Source: Rhodopirellula halodulae
GTDB lineage: Bacteria > Planctomycetota > Planctomycetia > Pirellulales > Pirellulaceae
Direction of reading: 5' to 3'
Assembly (NCBI RefSeq): GCF_020966775.1
Contig: NZ_JAJKFV010000029.1
Coordinates: 2,183,372-2,247,371 of the forward strand
Length of the DNA: 64,000 nt
In this document: positions 17,001-32,000 of the stretch, one piece after another
Layout: each line of letters opens with the position of its first letter
Numbering within the stretch: position 1 is the stretch's first letter
Program-made: the position numbers and the translations under genes
The notes under the pieces: model-generated
The model's input: the letters and a program-made list of their open reading frames with translations, nothing else
Told to the model about the DNA's origin: nothing
Databases searched by the model: none

Positions 17001-20000
17001 GAAGTTGATGGGGCCGATGCACATCGGTTTGAGAAACCGATTGGGACGTTGGGTGATCTCGTCATTCAAATTACTGACCAGGCTCAAGCAGCAGGATTGA
17101 CTCTGCCCGATCCGATGAATCCCGGCGTGGCTTGGGACTTTGACGTTCGGTTGATCGGGGCCGGAATTGAGATCGTTGACAAGACCAGCCTAGAAAGTGT
17201 GATCACGGGAGCGGTCCAAGCGAATCCAGCAAACGATCAATTGCAGACGGCGGGATTGTTCGTCGGACAAGACTTGCAGTTCCGCGCGGTCACCATCACG
17301 GAAGGCACTGGATCGGGGCAGACACGAATCATCACGTCGAACACCAACGATGTGTTGAGTTTGAGCCAACCTTGGGATGTACGACCCGATGCGACATCCA
17401 GGTTCGAAGTCGAGAACGGGTTGTTTGTGAACGCCGCGAATCGATCCGCGGCGGTGTTTGGGTTGGGGTTGAGCAACGCTCAACGCGATGACGGGGCCGA
17501 GCGAACGGTTGGCGGTGCGCCACTGCACGGCGACACGCCAAGTCGACGTTTGAAGCTGGCCAGTGCGGACGCCCCACACCTTCGGCTGACCATGGACCTC
17601 GACGAGGGCACGGCGGGAACCGGCATCGCACTTTACGGGCCGTTGGAGGTGGTTGTCTCCGGTGCGACGATTCAGAACGGAGCCTATCAAACCGAATTGA
17701 CCTTGCGTGAGAAAACGCTGGATCGGCTGAACGCGGGATTGGAAAATCCGTCGAGCATGTTGTTGCAAGGTGTGGTGGCATCCGAGTCCTCGTTTGCGAT
17801 CGATTTGCAAGTCGGTGCGGACCCAGTGGTCCCGATCAACGGCGTTGTTGGCACGACTCCGCTGGAAGCAAACATCGACAATCTGTTCGATGTGCAGGCC
17901 GGCGACGAAATCATTGTTCCAACGCTGAGCAACGACGATGCCGTGCGATCGCTGTTGCAATCCTTGTCGAGCATGACGACCGATGACTTCTTGAGTTCAT
18001 TGGACTCCGTCAGTGACTATCTGTTTGAATTGCAGACTCAGTCCAAGCTGGCTGAGTCGTTGCCAGGGTTGCCGAGATCAATCGGCACGATGTTTGGCTT
18101 TGGTGAGAAGTTTGAGAAACGTTTGGACGAAGTGCGGGACTTGCCGATCTCGACTTTGCAGCAATTGCACGCCGCACTGAACGATACAACCCAAAAGACA
18201 GCTCAGACGCTCGCCGGTGATCTGGCAACTCAACTGAGCTTCGACGAAGCAGCCGCTCTGTTGACGTTCGATTTGGCGTACCAATTGGACGCGATTCAAC
18301 CTTCGTTGCCGTTGACGTTGGATTTGACGTCGCTTGGTGATGACTTGAACGATGATGGCGACAATTTGCAACAACTCGGGCTGCGGCAGGTTGCCGCCGT
18401 GGTGGATTCGTCAGCCGCCAGTTTGCTAGACGTGAACGCGGAGGGTGAAGTTCATGTGTCGATGGGAATCGATCTTTCGGATCCCCAATCGCCGGTGACT
18501 GAACTGCTTTCCGATTCAAATCCAAACGAAGGCACGTGGGCTGAGTTCACCGTACAGGCTGACTCTGGCGAATCGATGAACTTCCCGGCGGTGCTGGGTA
18601 GCATGGCGGTCGGAGTGGTGGGCGGCCAGTTCACGTTGGCGAAAGATGCTGCGGCGGCGACGTTGGAGCCCGTTGAGTATCAGGCAAAACTGCATAGCGA
18701 CGTGAATGTTGCGACAGCGCTTGAGCATGCGGCACTTCCAAATCGAACCACGGTGAATGTGGATGGTGAAGCGTCCGCCAGCTTTGAGTTGGTTCTTCCG
18801 GAAACGGTCATTCCGGCCGATGCACCGGCGGGTGTGTCGCCGAATTTGTCCGTAATCATCACCGACCTGAATGACATCGCGGCGGGCAATCCGTCACGCA
18901 GTTCCACCGTGTCAACGAACATGTCGGGCGTGTCCGGTCAGTGGCCGACGTTTGAAACACTGAGCCAGAACTTTTCGTTGACGGACTCGATGGAAGGCTT
19001 CCAGCTCGGCGTGCAGCGACTGTTCCGAGGTTTGGACGATGTGTTCGATACGGCACTGCTCGGACAAGATTTGCCGCTGGTGGGCAAGCAGCTAGCGGAT
19101 GCCGCCGATTTTCTGGATCAGATGGGCGATGCCGTCTACGCCAACCTGGAGCAATTGCCTCGATCGGGAATCACGTTGGACTCCGTGCATTTGGCGCTGT
19201 TCGATGCGTTTGGACCGGGCGGATTCGGTTGGTTGCAAGACAGTCCCCTGCCCTCCAACCCAGACACGTTCGTCAACATCGACGACATCGCGGTGACCCG
19301 CGAAACGATTGTGACCGCGAGTGGGCGGGAACTGGTCACCGGCGTCGAGTACCAAATGGATCTGGAAATGGATCCAGCGAGTTTGCAGTTCCCGATCGAT
19401 TTGGATCTGCTCTTGCCAGGGTTGGGATTGACCACGGATGCGCTGGCCGATGTCAAGTTCGGCTTCAAAATGCCGTTGATTGTCGGTGTCAGCGTGCTCG
19501 ATGGCGTGTACCTCGATGTGGCATCGGACGAAGACTTCGAAATCAGTTTGGACATCTCACTTCCGAGTCATGTTGCTAATCTGTCAGGCAGCCCGCAATT
19601 AACTTGGCACAACACAGAGTCATCTTTGCCGAGAATCACGCGTGACGCCGGCAATTGGATAATGGATGGGTTCCAGGTCGGGCAGATCATCGAAGTCAGT
19701 GGGACCCAAAATCCAGCGGGCAACGACGGTCGGTTTGTCATCGCTGCGATCGATGCGACTGGCACCGAAATCACGCTCGCTGCAACCGATACATCCTTGA
19801 GCTCATCGGATCAGACGACCGATCGCGTGGTGCCGGAAGGCCCGACCAGTGGCGTGCAAATTCAGGTCACAACCGTTTCGATGGTTGGTGGGCCGTCGCT
19901 GACATTCGACAATGCCAGCCACAGTATTGCTCGTTCGAGTGGAAGTTGGCTGGCCGATGGTTTTCGAGCTGGGGACCGCATCACGGTGAACCAGACTCAT

Positions 20001-23000
20001 ACCAATGATGGTTCGTATGTCATCGCCGCGATTGATGCCACTGGACGAACGCTGGCATTGGAAGGCCTTGCACCAGGCAGTGGTTCATTGAACAACGCGT
20101 CCGGCGTGAGCAACGCGCGAGTTCACTCCGATCAACGACATGGTTTCGATGCAGAGATGGGAGTGCTTCCCTATCGCATTTGGGACGCAACGCCCGGTCA
20201 GTCCGAATTCACCGGAACCTTTGTCGTCGACCTGCATGATCCGAATGTGATTGCGGGTGCCCCACGGTTGTCCGTGAACGATTTGGACTCGCAGCCCGAG
20301 CTTCCGATTGCGCCTCGCGGTGGTTTCGCATCGGCTCCGTTGCCTGAGTTGCTATCGATCCACGAAGGCATGGGTGTGGGCGAAGCCATCGTGATGCATG
20401 ACCTTGCCATTCAATTGGAAACCAACCTGCCCCGCACCGCGGCGTTCCCACCGTTTCGAACACAATTGGATGTCACCGGATGGGATTGGCAACTGAGCGA
20501 TTCGTTGTTGACGCGGACTGTTCCTGAAAGCGTTGCATTCAACGACGTGCAATTCGAGCTGGTAGGTTTTGTTCGCGATTTTCTGGGGCCGACGCTGACG
20601 CGATTGCGAGCCGCGCTGGACCCAATGGACGGCGTCATCGACTTCTTGACCAGCGAAGCGATGCCCATTCTGTCCGCATTGTTCGGCCGGACCTCGTATG
20701 CTTCGGCACCAGGAGTCTTTGGCGGACGAACCGAAGCCGGTGACTTTGCCGGCGCGGCGGACGTGATTCGAAAGTTGGTCGATGGCGGCACCCCATCGCA
20801 CACCGGGTTCACCAATTACCTCGATCTCATCGGATTGGTCAGCTCCAAGCGGCATCTCACCGCAATCAATGAGTTGGTGGGGGAACACTGGATCGATTTG
20901 GGACGCTTTGTCATTGATTCCAACGAGGCAACGGATCGTCGTGCCACGGTCGAGTCCATTTACAACGAAGCGCTCAACGCCGAACGCAATAAAGGTGATT
21001 TCGACGATAAACCGTTCCGCTTGAGCGGGAGTCCGGAGTTGGTGTTTGCCACGGGAGATCATTCGATCGAACGTCGCAACTTTGAACTCAACCATCGAAC
21101 GCTGACATTTGGAGCGGCTTTGGGTGGAGGTGTTTCCATTATCAGTGATGTGCCTTGGACGAACTACGGGGTAGGCGGCGGTTTCACGATCACGATCGAG
21201 GGATTGACCGGAGCCAACGCGTCTTTCAACGGCGACTACTTGGTGTATTCGGTCAGCGGCAACACCGCGCTGGCGACCCATGACGGTTTTCATTCCACGT
21301 CTGGTCCGATGGTGGTTCCGCGCACGCTGATCAACGCGTCGACATGGCATGAAGAAGGGTTCCAGAGTGGTCAAACCATTCGCATCGATGGTGGTCAAAA
21401 CGCGGGGACCTATGTGGTTCAAACGGTATCGGCAACGAAGCTCGCGGTTGTGTCGACGCTGACCGCCAACGAGTCGTTGCAGTCGCCAGCGGAAGTGGAC
21501 GTGCGTGTTCAAAACTCCGTCGGCGATTATTCCGGATCCATCGAAGGTCAGATCGGAGCGGTTCTCGACAACCCGTTTTCGTCGGCTCAGAAAGCCGCCA
21601 CGAGTTACTTGATGACTCAAACGCTGCCGGGGCGAGGCATTGGTTACGGCATGGGATTGTTGGGCGGCGTGGTGAGGGAAGCATTCAGTCCGATCGACAG
21701 CAGCTTGCGGGGCTTCGATCCGATTGAGTTGCCAATTCTCAGCGAAGCCTTTGGGTTGCTGATGGGCGATACCACGTTCGGCAATCACACGGCGTCGGAC
21801 AGCCAATTGATGAGCTACAGCACGCCCGAATTGCAATTCACGCTGTATCAAGACTTTCCGCTGGACAAGAAGACATTCTTCTGCGAGGTGCCATTTGGGT
21901 CGGCATTCGCCAGTTCCGGGATTTGTGATGTCGTTAGCAGCGGCTCACCCACGCCGTTCATCTCGGTCTCGTTCGAGGCCCGCATGGACTACGGCGTTGC
22001 CTTTGACACAACCGGATTGCAACTCTATCGCGATTCAGCAAATCCCGATGCGATTGTCGAGGGTTTTTACTTCGACGACACCGATGGGGTCGACCTGAAT
22101 CCATCGTTGATTGGTGGCAACGAAAGCGGACCCATTGGGACATCCTATGGCGTGACAGATGTTCCTCAATCTCGGATCTTGGGCGGGATCGGCGTGGGCG
22201 TGTTCCGCAAATTTGGAACTGGATTGGGAAGCTTGAAGGTGGGGGTCGAAATGTCCTTTCACACCGGTCAAGACCTGAATTTTCACGACCCCGATGGTGA
22301 TGGTCGAATTCGTTCCAGCGAGTTCGACGTGCTGACACAGTCCGTGGTTGATGCCAATGGCATGTTGACGTTTGCGGATTCTGAGAATGCTTTTGACAAG
22401 AGCGTGCGAATTGAAGTTCGCGGCGATGCGTTTTTGAAGATCAAAGCGTTGTTCATCACCGTGATTGATGTGCGAGTCAACATCTTCACGTTTGGTTTCA
22501 ACATCCCGTTGGAAGACAAGGCGTTCGATGCGCCGAACTTGGCAACGCTTACCGGTGGCACGCTTCGACTGCACGTTGGCGATGCGGACTCGGGAACTCG
22601 TGGTTATCGAACCAGCGACCCCAATGAAGTCATTTATGTCGGCTACAACCCGTCGACCAACCAGATTGTTGTTTCAGGTTTTGGCTCGCAATCGGAGCGT
22701 TTTTCCGCGTCGCAAATCAGTCTGATCGAAGCCTCGGCAGGCAATGGCAATGACAGGTTGATCGTCAGTCACTCCGTGAATCGACGAGTCTCGTTTGATG
22801 GTGGTGCGGGAAACGACGTGCTGTTGGGCGGTAGTGGTCCAGACGAATTGATAGGTGGTCTCGGAAACGATGTGATCAACGGACGACTCGGGAACGATTC
22901 AATCTGGGGCGACTTGAAAGTGCCCGGCGGTGGCGGGTTGGATTGGCTGTTTGGCGGTGACGGGCGAGACACCATTTACGGTGGACCCGGCGCGGACGTC

Positions 23001-26000
23001 ATTCGCGGTTGGCGAGACGATGATGATCTGCATGGGGGCGACGGAGACGATTTGATCGACGGAGGATCCGGAAATGATTCGTTGCGCGGTGACGACGGGA
23101 TCGATTTCCTTTTCGGCAACATCGGTCACGACATGATCGTCGGAGGTGCCCGCGACGATCGATTGGAAGGTGGTCCCGGACAAGACCGGTTGGAAGGCGA
23201 GTCCGGTGAAGACAGCCTGCACGGCGGATTGGGCAACGACTCGCTGGACGGCGGACCTGGCAACGATTCGTTGTATGGATTGAACCACAACGACCAGCTC
23301 CACGGCGGTTCGGGCGAAGACTTTTTGGATGGTGGACTCGGGAGCGATGTCGCGCTAGGTGGCGATGGTGCCGACCGAATCTATTCGCGAGATGGGAACG
23401 ATCGCCTCGATGGACAGGACGGCGACGATACGTTCAAAGTTTTCTTTGTTCGCGGCAAAGTGAATTCGTTGCTTTCGATCTTGGACACCGGCACGACTGG
23501 AGTCGATGTCTTCGACGCGATTGGGACCGTTGATCCGGATCAGTTCTTGCTGCGGGCCAGCGTCAGCGGCACTAACGCATTCGTTGCGGTGCTGACGGAT
23601 CCTGATCACTCCTCGGATCAACCTGCTTACAACCCATCCGTTCAGCGAGTGAACTATTTGGGCGTGGAACGCATCCTTGTCCAAGGTGGTTTGGGTGACG
23701 ATCAATTCGCCGTCGACGACACGGCGGCGGAAGTGACCATCGACGGCGGCGACGGTGACGATGCCTTCCAAGTCGGCCAGTTGTTCCGCTCGCAACGGAC
23801 GAAGGTCGAGGCCAATGTTTCGGTGGATGACGTGTTCGCCACGATCGAAACCACGCGAGGGTTTTTGTCCAACGGAATCAGTCAGCCGATGACGATCAGC
23901 GGCGGACTGGGGAATGACCACTTTGTCGTGTTCCACAACCAAGCCGTGCTGACATTGAACGGCAACGAAGGGGACGATGGGTTTGAGGTCCGCGCGTTTG
24001 CCTTGGTCGGTTCGCGGGAACCCGAGCGTGCTCGCACTGACATCACAGGCGGTGCCGGCGCGGACTTGGTGCAATACGCCGTCAATGCCCCGGTCAACAT
24101 CGACGGTGGGGACGGCTTTGATACGCTGACGGTCATTGGAACCGAGTTTGGAGACGACTTTGTCATCACGGAAGATGGCGTCTACGGTGCCGGTTTGACG
24201 ATTGATTTCACCAACATTGAATCGTTGCGAGTCGACGCTGCTGAGGGGAATGATCGGTTCTACGTCAAAAGCACCAGCGAGAAATTTCTGACGGAACTCT
24301 TTGGTGGACTGGGGGATGACACATTCAATCTGTCCGGTGACACGCCGCCCGTTGTCAGCAACGACTTGAAGGGACACAGCGGCATTGTCACCAACAACAT
24401 GTCGTACAGCAGTGATCTGCGCTACGAGGATTTGAAACTGCACGGGGTTTCCTCAAACGTTGCGGACAACGAAGAGCCCTTTGTCGTGATTCGTACCTCC
24501 AATGGTTCGACCATTGTGGGCGAAGCTGGCTCCGTTGATGCGAGCGTGGTGGACTTTTACGAAGTCGTACTGACTCAGCCGCCCATGAGTGGATTTGATG
24601 TTTGGGTGTATGCACTCGCGCCGCTGCCCAGCACGTCGCAGCGTGAGTTGGGGGTGTTGGCGTTCCGGCTGAGTAGCGTTGCACCGGGAGCCGTGAAGAA
24701 GGAGGACGGATCCGCCGTCACGCTGAAGTTCACCTCTGACAACTGGTACATTCCGCAACGCGTTGATGTGTTGGCTGATGACGAAGTTCAACAAGACACC
24801 GGCCGATTGTTCACACGCGAAGAACTGTCGCAGGCTGACACTTTCACCTACGACGACGCGGCGTTTGAGGGCAAGCGATCGGCGGTGATCAACCACATCG
24901 TCAGCTCAACCGCGACCACGATCTCCGGCACGCCCAAGGCTCTGTTTGATTCGCCAACGATTACGATCGACACGAATTTGCCGTTCTACGAATTTGTCGG
25001 TGAAACGATCACGGTCACATCGGCGGATGGACTTTCGACGCAATCACGGCGCATCGTGGATGCTCGTTTGGTCGGTGGGAAGATGCAATTGACCGTCGAT
25101 CGGTCTTGGTTGGCAGGTGCGAACCAACCTGACGCCACCAGCACTTACTCGATTGCGCTGGCGTCCAGTACTGAAACTGGTCACCCAGTTCAAGTTCGCA
25201 ACACGACCTTCACCGTGGAGGACCCCAGCGACCCGGCGAACCCGTTGATCGCCAGTCCCATCGATTTTCTCGGTCGTCAGATCACGATCGTTGACGGTGC
25301 CGGTGTGGGGCAAAGTCGGTTCATCACGGGAGCTTCGAAAGTCGTCAATTTCGCAGCCAGCGCGAAGCAAGTGGACCGTGATCACCCCAAAACGTTCGCG
25401 ATCAATTTGTCCTCGGGTGGTCAGGCCGTGGTGCCAACTTCGGGCGGTGTGCTGAATCTGTATTTCCTGGCAGATTTGGATTACGTGACGGAAACGATGA
25501 CGATCAGCTTGGATGGAGTTCCGCTGGAAGTGTTGTATGACGACTTCTCCGGCCGACAGTACCAATCGCTGTACGCGTCGATCCCGCTTTCGCAAGCTCA
25601 GTTGCAAACGGCGTTGACGGATGGACGGTTGGAATTGCAGTTCACGCCTTCACAAGACGTCAACGATCTCGACCAGTTCTACGACGCTCAGTCGAGAGTG
25701 TCGTTTGATTTACAGTTCCAAATCGACGCCGCCAACCCTCACTTAATTGCGGGGACCGGCGGCGAAGTGCAGTTCACATTGGACCGAGGTTGGAGTCTGA
25801 CCGACCCGCCGTCACAACAAAGCCAGTACCAAATCCAGATCGATGACTCGTTGGTGGGACGATTGTCGGCCGTGAACGAGTCACCCGTTGGCTTGCCGGT
25901 CGATCCAGCCTTTCCTCCGGAGCTCGACACGCGAACCACCTTCACTGACCACGAAGCCGATTTTGAATCCGGGTTCGGGGCAGAGGGATTGCGCGGCGCA

Positions 26001-29000
26001 ACGATCGAAATCGTCGGTGGTCCCGGTGCCGGGCAGAGACGTTTGATTTTGGGGACGGTTGATACCACCACGTTGATCCTGAACGGTGACTGGCGAACGG
26101 ACCCGGTGGTCGGCGAAAGTCTCTACCGAATTGCTCGCTTTGATGGGTTGGCGGTTTCAAGTGTTGGTGTCGAAATCAACGACAATGACGAAGCCGGATT
26201 GGTGGTCGATGAGACCCATGGATTGGATCAATCGCTGTCGGCCGATGCCGTTGCTGACACCAACACGGTGACGGCGGTGATCGAAGGCGGTGACGGCGAT
26301 CACTTGGGCGAACGCGATGTGGTGCGAGTCAAGCTGACTCGGCAACCGACATCCAACGTGACCTTGCGTTTGGTCTACGATCTCGTGCAACTGGGCCTGC
26401 AAACCGTCGCTGGAGTCCCCATCGCCTCCAATGCGTTGACGTTCACTCCAGGCAACTGGGACGTGGATCAAGAAGTGATGGTCGTCGGGTTGGTTGACCA
26501 GATTCGGGAAGGGTTCCACGTCAGCCAGATCAAATTGGAACTCGATTCAGGCGACGTTGACCAGGAATTGGTCCAGGTGGACCGATTCAACATTCCGAGC
26601 AATGCGGCGGTCGAGTTCGTTGGGTTGAGTGAACGGCCCACACGAATCAGCAGCGTTCAGTACAAGGGCCAAACACTGCAGCCCAAGGAAGACAACGTTG
26701 TGGCCGGGACAATTTCAAAACCCGTCTTCGCCGTGATCAGCAACAAAATCGTGTTCTTCGCTGGAAACGAAGTGACGAAGGTTTCCGGTAACGATCTGAC
26801 CGTGACCTACACGTACTTGAAATCTGGGTTCGACGCCGCGTTCACCCAACCGGTCTTGGTTCGAATCGATGATGCCGATGCACCGACCGTGCTGGTGCGA
26901 GAAACCGGTGGATCCACGGACGTGGTCGAAGGAGCGACCCGCTTCATGGTGCTTCATTTCGATGGCGATGAATTTGCAGCCAGTGCTTTGGTGGGGCAAG
27001 ACGTATCGGTGACGGACGGAACCGGAGCGGGCCAATCCGCGACGGTGATCTCAAGTGATGGCAATCAGATCACACTGGATACGGTGTGGACAACGCCGCC
27101 GGATGAAACGAGTGAGTTGAACCTGATGACGGCGAGCGGAACCGTGCAGCGTTTCGTGACGAAGGTTGATTCGAGCTCGTGGTCGGACGACCAATACGAA
27201 GTCGTGCTAACAGCGCCTCCCGTGGACGATGTTTCTGCTGGTCGACGCGTGGTCGAGATTTTGGTGACTCCCGAGATTACTAAGACAAGCCGAACCGGCG
27301 GCGTGCGTACGGATGCTCGCCAGGTCACACTTCGCAATCTCGACGGTTTGGATCCCTCACGCGTTCGCGTTGACCCCGATGACCCGAATCGTTTGATTGT
27401 GACCTTCGATGAAACGAACTGGGACATCCCGGTGCGAATCGGCGTGCAGGCCATCGATGATTTGAAGGTGGACGGTGGCGATACAAAGGTCTTCGCTCCC
27501 GGACCAAACACGTTGAGCGGAATCCTGGGGCCCGTGGTGGTCAATGGAGCCGGCGGGGATGGATCGTTGGCGGGGCTTGGCGATCCGGAAATTTTGCCAC
27601 AAGAAACGAATGTCAAACCAGCGACGGGTGAGGTCGATTCGATCGTTGGAACATCGGTCAACTTGGACGTTTTGACGACCGACCAATTGGCTTCCATCGG
27701 GATTTTGCCGGATCTCAGCAATGTCGGGACGTTGATTGGGAAAACGTTCGAAGTCGTTGCCACGTATCCCACCGCGGATTGGCTGCAGGTCTTTCCTTCG
27801 GCGACGGTGGGCAGTCCACGAGATCCCGTGGTGGGACAATTTCGATTGATCACCGATGCCACTGTGGATGGCAACCAAATCACGCTGACGTTGAATGAAC
27901 GTTTTGGTGCGGGAGCGGCGACGTTTGACATTCAACCCGGAGCGACCTCTTCAACGATCGAGGTGGAGTTGTCTCGCCAGGAACAACTGCGGTTGGGCGT
28001 TTCGAATGTCAGCGATCTACACGGACGCACCATTGAATTGCTCGATGCGGATGGGACCGAATTGTCATCGGTGGTCATCGACTCGGCTGGAGTGACTTCC
28101 GATGGGAAGATCTCCATCGAGGTGCAAGCCGATTGGACGTCGGTGGCGAATGCAACCGCATCTTTCTTCATTCAGTCAGAAGACTTGATCCAAGGATTTG
28201 CCATCACCAACGAGAGTCTGAACTTCTTCGTTGATGAGTTCAATGCTGTGGACTACATGTTCGTGCACGACGAAGACAGTCCGGCCGATAGCACCGGGTA
28301 CCTGACTGCTGAACGATTGTGGGGATTGAACTTGGGACCGGATGTGACGGTCGGCGGGCGGCTTCAGCCGGGCGGTATTCAATACGGCAACTTGGAAGTG
28401 TTGCAGGTCGATCTTGGTCGTGGGAACAACGACTTTCATGTGTTGGGAACACACAAGCGTGCGGATGATCCGAGTACCTTGGCGGATGAAACCTTCCAAA
28501 CATGGACGATCATCAATGGTGGGAACGATGTGTATTGGCCCGTCACTGATCGCATTGGTGATCACTTCACGGTTGGGATCAACGCGGTCGATCATTTTGA
28601 CGTGGTAGCAGGCACGGTCGCCGAGGGGCACAACCCGAGCGAAACGGAATTGGCGAGTCTGACTGATTCCACCGCCCCGTTTGGCGATACAGATGCCTTG
28701 GTGGGCATGGAGGTCACTTTGACCGGAGTCAACGGGACGCAGCAAACGCGAACAATCATTCGCAACACGGTCGACACGTTGTTCATCCGAGGGACTTGGA
28801 CGGAGCTTCCGACGCTCGGCGACACCTACACCATCACCGATCGTGCCGATGGCCCGCTGGCGATCAACGCGCAGGGTGGTGACGACTCAATTGACGCAAC
28901 GGGATCAACGTTGGGTGTGGTTGCCTTCGGTGGCCTCGGAAAAGACACGTTGATCGGTGGCTTGGGCGATGACATTCTGTTTGGTGACCAGGGGCGTGTT

Positions 29001-32000
29001 GACTATTCCACCGTCGCGGATGCCGACGGGCACACCCGCATCGTGACTCGTTTGGGAGATGCTGCATCACCAATTTCCGGCACGGTGACCGGTGATTATG
29101 CCGACGCTTCGAACTTGGTTGATTCCTCGGCGAACTTCCCCGTGCCAGACGGATTCGACATCGGCTTGGTTGGGTTGATGGTCGACATCAACAACGGCAC
29201 CGGCTTCTTGCAAACGCCGCGATTGATCACGGACAACGACGCTAATCGCTTGTCGATTTCACCGGACTCTACAACGACGCTCGATGCCACCAGTGCGTAT
29301 CGGATCTCGACTGATCCGGAAGACCAAACGGACGGAATCGTTCGCGGACCGACACGTTTGATCACCGTGGATGACCTGCTAGGCGACATCGACACCATCC
29401 AAGGCGGTGGTGGAGCGGATCAAATTATTGGTGGTGTCGGGGACGATGATTTGTTCGGCGACGCCGGTGACGACGTGATTTTGGGTGACGCCGGAGTGAT
29501 TGAGCGGTCCGCCGTGGCCGCCAATGCGACGGGAACCGTCGTCGCCAGCGTTCTGGATCGAGTCCGGACAAAAGCCCCGGATGCTGGTGGCAAAGATCTG
29601 ATCTCGGGTGGAGATGACAACGACATCGTGTTCGGTGGTTTTGAAACGGACTACATCAACTACGACCGGTCTGAAAATCCGGGCGTCGGCGAGTCCGGCA
29701 ACGACATCATCGTCGGAGACAACGGACTGGCGGATTTTGACGTCTCGTCCGGAGTCGCCATTTTGGTGGAGGTATCAACGAACGAGCCCACATACGGTGG
29801 CGATGATTGGATCACGTCGGGTACTGGTGAAAAGATCTTGCTTGGTGGTGTGGGCGATGATCACTTGCTCGCGGGCAGCGATGCATCTCCCGACATCATC
29901 ATCGGTGACGAAGGCACTGCGACGTTTGATTCGGAAGCCGGTTTGCGATACCGAATCGCGACTCAGACACCCGGCGTCGGCGGCGTTGACACCATCACGG
30001 CAGGAGACGCGTTGAATTTGCTGCTTGGTGGCAGTGGTGGCGACTTCATCACGGGCGGGAATTCCCAAGACGTCATCTTTGGCGACAACGGGGAGATTCT
30101 GTTTGATGCCGCTGGAATTCGCCAAAGATTGATCACGACTGACCCAACCTATGGCGGCGTGGACACAATCGCCGGACGTGGCGGTAACGACATCATCATC
30201 GGAGGAACCGACGGCGATCTGATCAGCGGCGGATCAGATCACGATGTAATTCTTGGAGATCACGGCGAAGTGGATTTCACGCGTCCCGCTGATCGCAATG
30301 TCATCAGCCGTTTCATTGAAGCCAGCGACGGCGGCGGTGATGACACCATTGATGGCGACGACGGCGATGATTTTGTTTGGGGAGGCCAGGGCAACGATTT
30401 GATTCGCGGTGGTGCCGGACAAGACGATTTGGTCGGTGGTCACAATGTGCCGTTCGGAAGCGACACGGATGACACGATCGAAGGTGGCGACGATGAAGAC
30501 GCCTTGCTCGGTGACAACGGAATCATCACCCGAGAGTTGATCGGATCCGAGCTCGGAAACTGGACGACGTACCTAGCACCCTTTGCTCATGTTGTGGTGC
30601 GTGAGTTGCAGCCGTTTGATGACCTGGACTTGATCGGTGGCGACGACGTTTTGCGTGGCGATGCCGCGATGGACATGTTGCTCGGACAACGTGGCGACGA
30701 CACGATCGAAGGTGGCGACCACGACGACGAATTGATCGGTGGACTCGGTGCGGACACGATTCAAGGCGGATCAGGACACGACTTCATCTTGGCCGATGCC
30801 GGTCAAATTCTGAAGGATCTTCACAGCGATGGCTCCCCGCAAATTAACCATGATGGCGTTTGGCATCGAGACTTCGTGACGGAACGAATCGCTCGTGTCA
30901 GCGATGTCATTCCATTGAGTCCAACCGCTCTGAGCGAGTTGCCCGCTGATCTGGTGGATCGACTGTTGGACGCCGACCAAATCGTGCTCGCGAGCGTGCA
31001 TCTGCCAACCGGGCAATTCCACACGGATCACAACGGTGTCTCACAAACCGTCGCATTGTTGTTGGATCTGGTCGCCGCCGATGACGACATCGTGGATGGT
31101 GGCGATGGCAACGATGTGGTGCTTGGTCAACGTGGGGACGACTTCTTGCGCGGAGGTGCCGGCGATGACCTGTTGGTTGGTGATCACGGAATCAATGTCG
31201 CGCCGTATGAAACGGATCTTCCACAGATGGTGGATGCAACGCGTCTGATTGGCACTGTCGCCGGTTATGATTCGTTGTCTGGAATGGAGTTGGATTTGCC
31301 GGGACTGGGGCATGTGATTGTTCCTGATTTTGTCGCTGAGCCCGGTAAGCTCGTCGATGAGCGGCCTCGTTGGGATCGCGTCACGGACATCAATTCCGAT
31401 CTTTCGAACATCGCCAACGACGACCGCATTTCGACCACCGACAATTTGCACCTGTCCGCGTCTGTCATGATCACCCCAGACTTGCAGGGACACACGAGTG
31501 TCCTGTCGGGCGGTGATACCGTGTTGGGTGATGATGGGGATGATTGGATCGTCGGTGATCAGTGGATCGTGAACAGCGAACTGCATTCGGGCATCACCGC
31601 CGTTGACGAAGCCATCGAACGAGTTCAGTCGACCATCGCCGGCGTCATGCACGCATTGTCCTCGGCGACATTGGATCGTGACGTAGTTCGGCACGAACTC
31701 CATTCACAACCGATCGTCGAGACCGACATTCGCGTTGCTAACGACACGCTGCAAGGCGGCGACGACAATGACACGCTGATTGGCGACAATGGCACGGTTG
31801 AGTTGCCATCCACGCAAGCGATTCCCGGATCCGGAACGGTGTCTGAGAACGCGTTGACTTTGTTGAATCGATTGAACGCCTACCGAATGATGGCAGACGA
31901 CGCGATCCAGCTCGTTTCACGCGTGCACTACGGGTTGATCGAACAACTGTTGGCCGATGCCGAGTCGGCTCGTCCGGGATTGCCAAGTTTGTCAACGAAC

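Noticed and set aside
20352-21851. 499-codon antisense frame inside the giant gene
   Set aside because: It is a frame shadow: no ribosome-binding site or domain, and the plus-strand frame is continuous with clear domains.
22800-23440. CRISPR-like regular short repeats
   Set aside because: The periodicity comes from codons for RTX nonapeptides; copies vary in sequence and there are no unique spacers of constant length.
23355-24443. 362-codon antisense frame over the RTX region
   Set aside because: Repetitive G-G-x-G-x-D coding keeps the opposite strand open; the translated product resembles no protein family.
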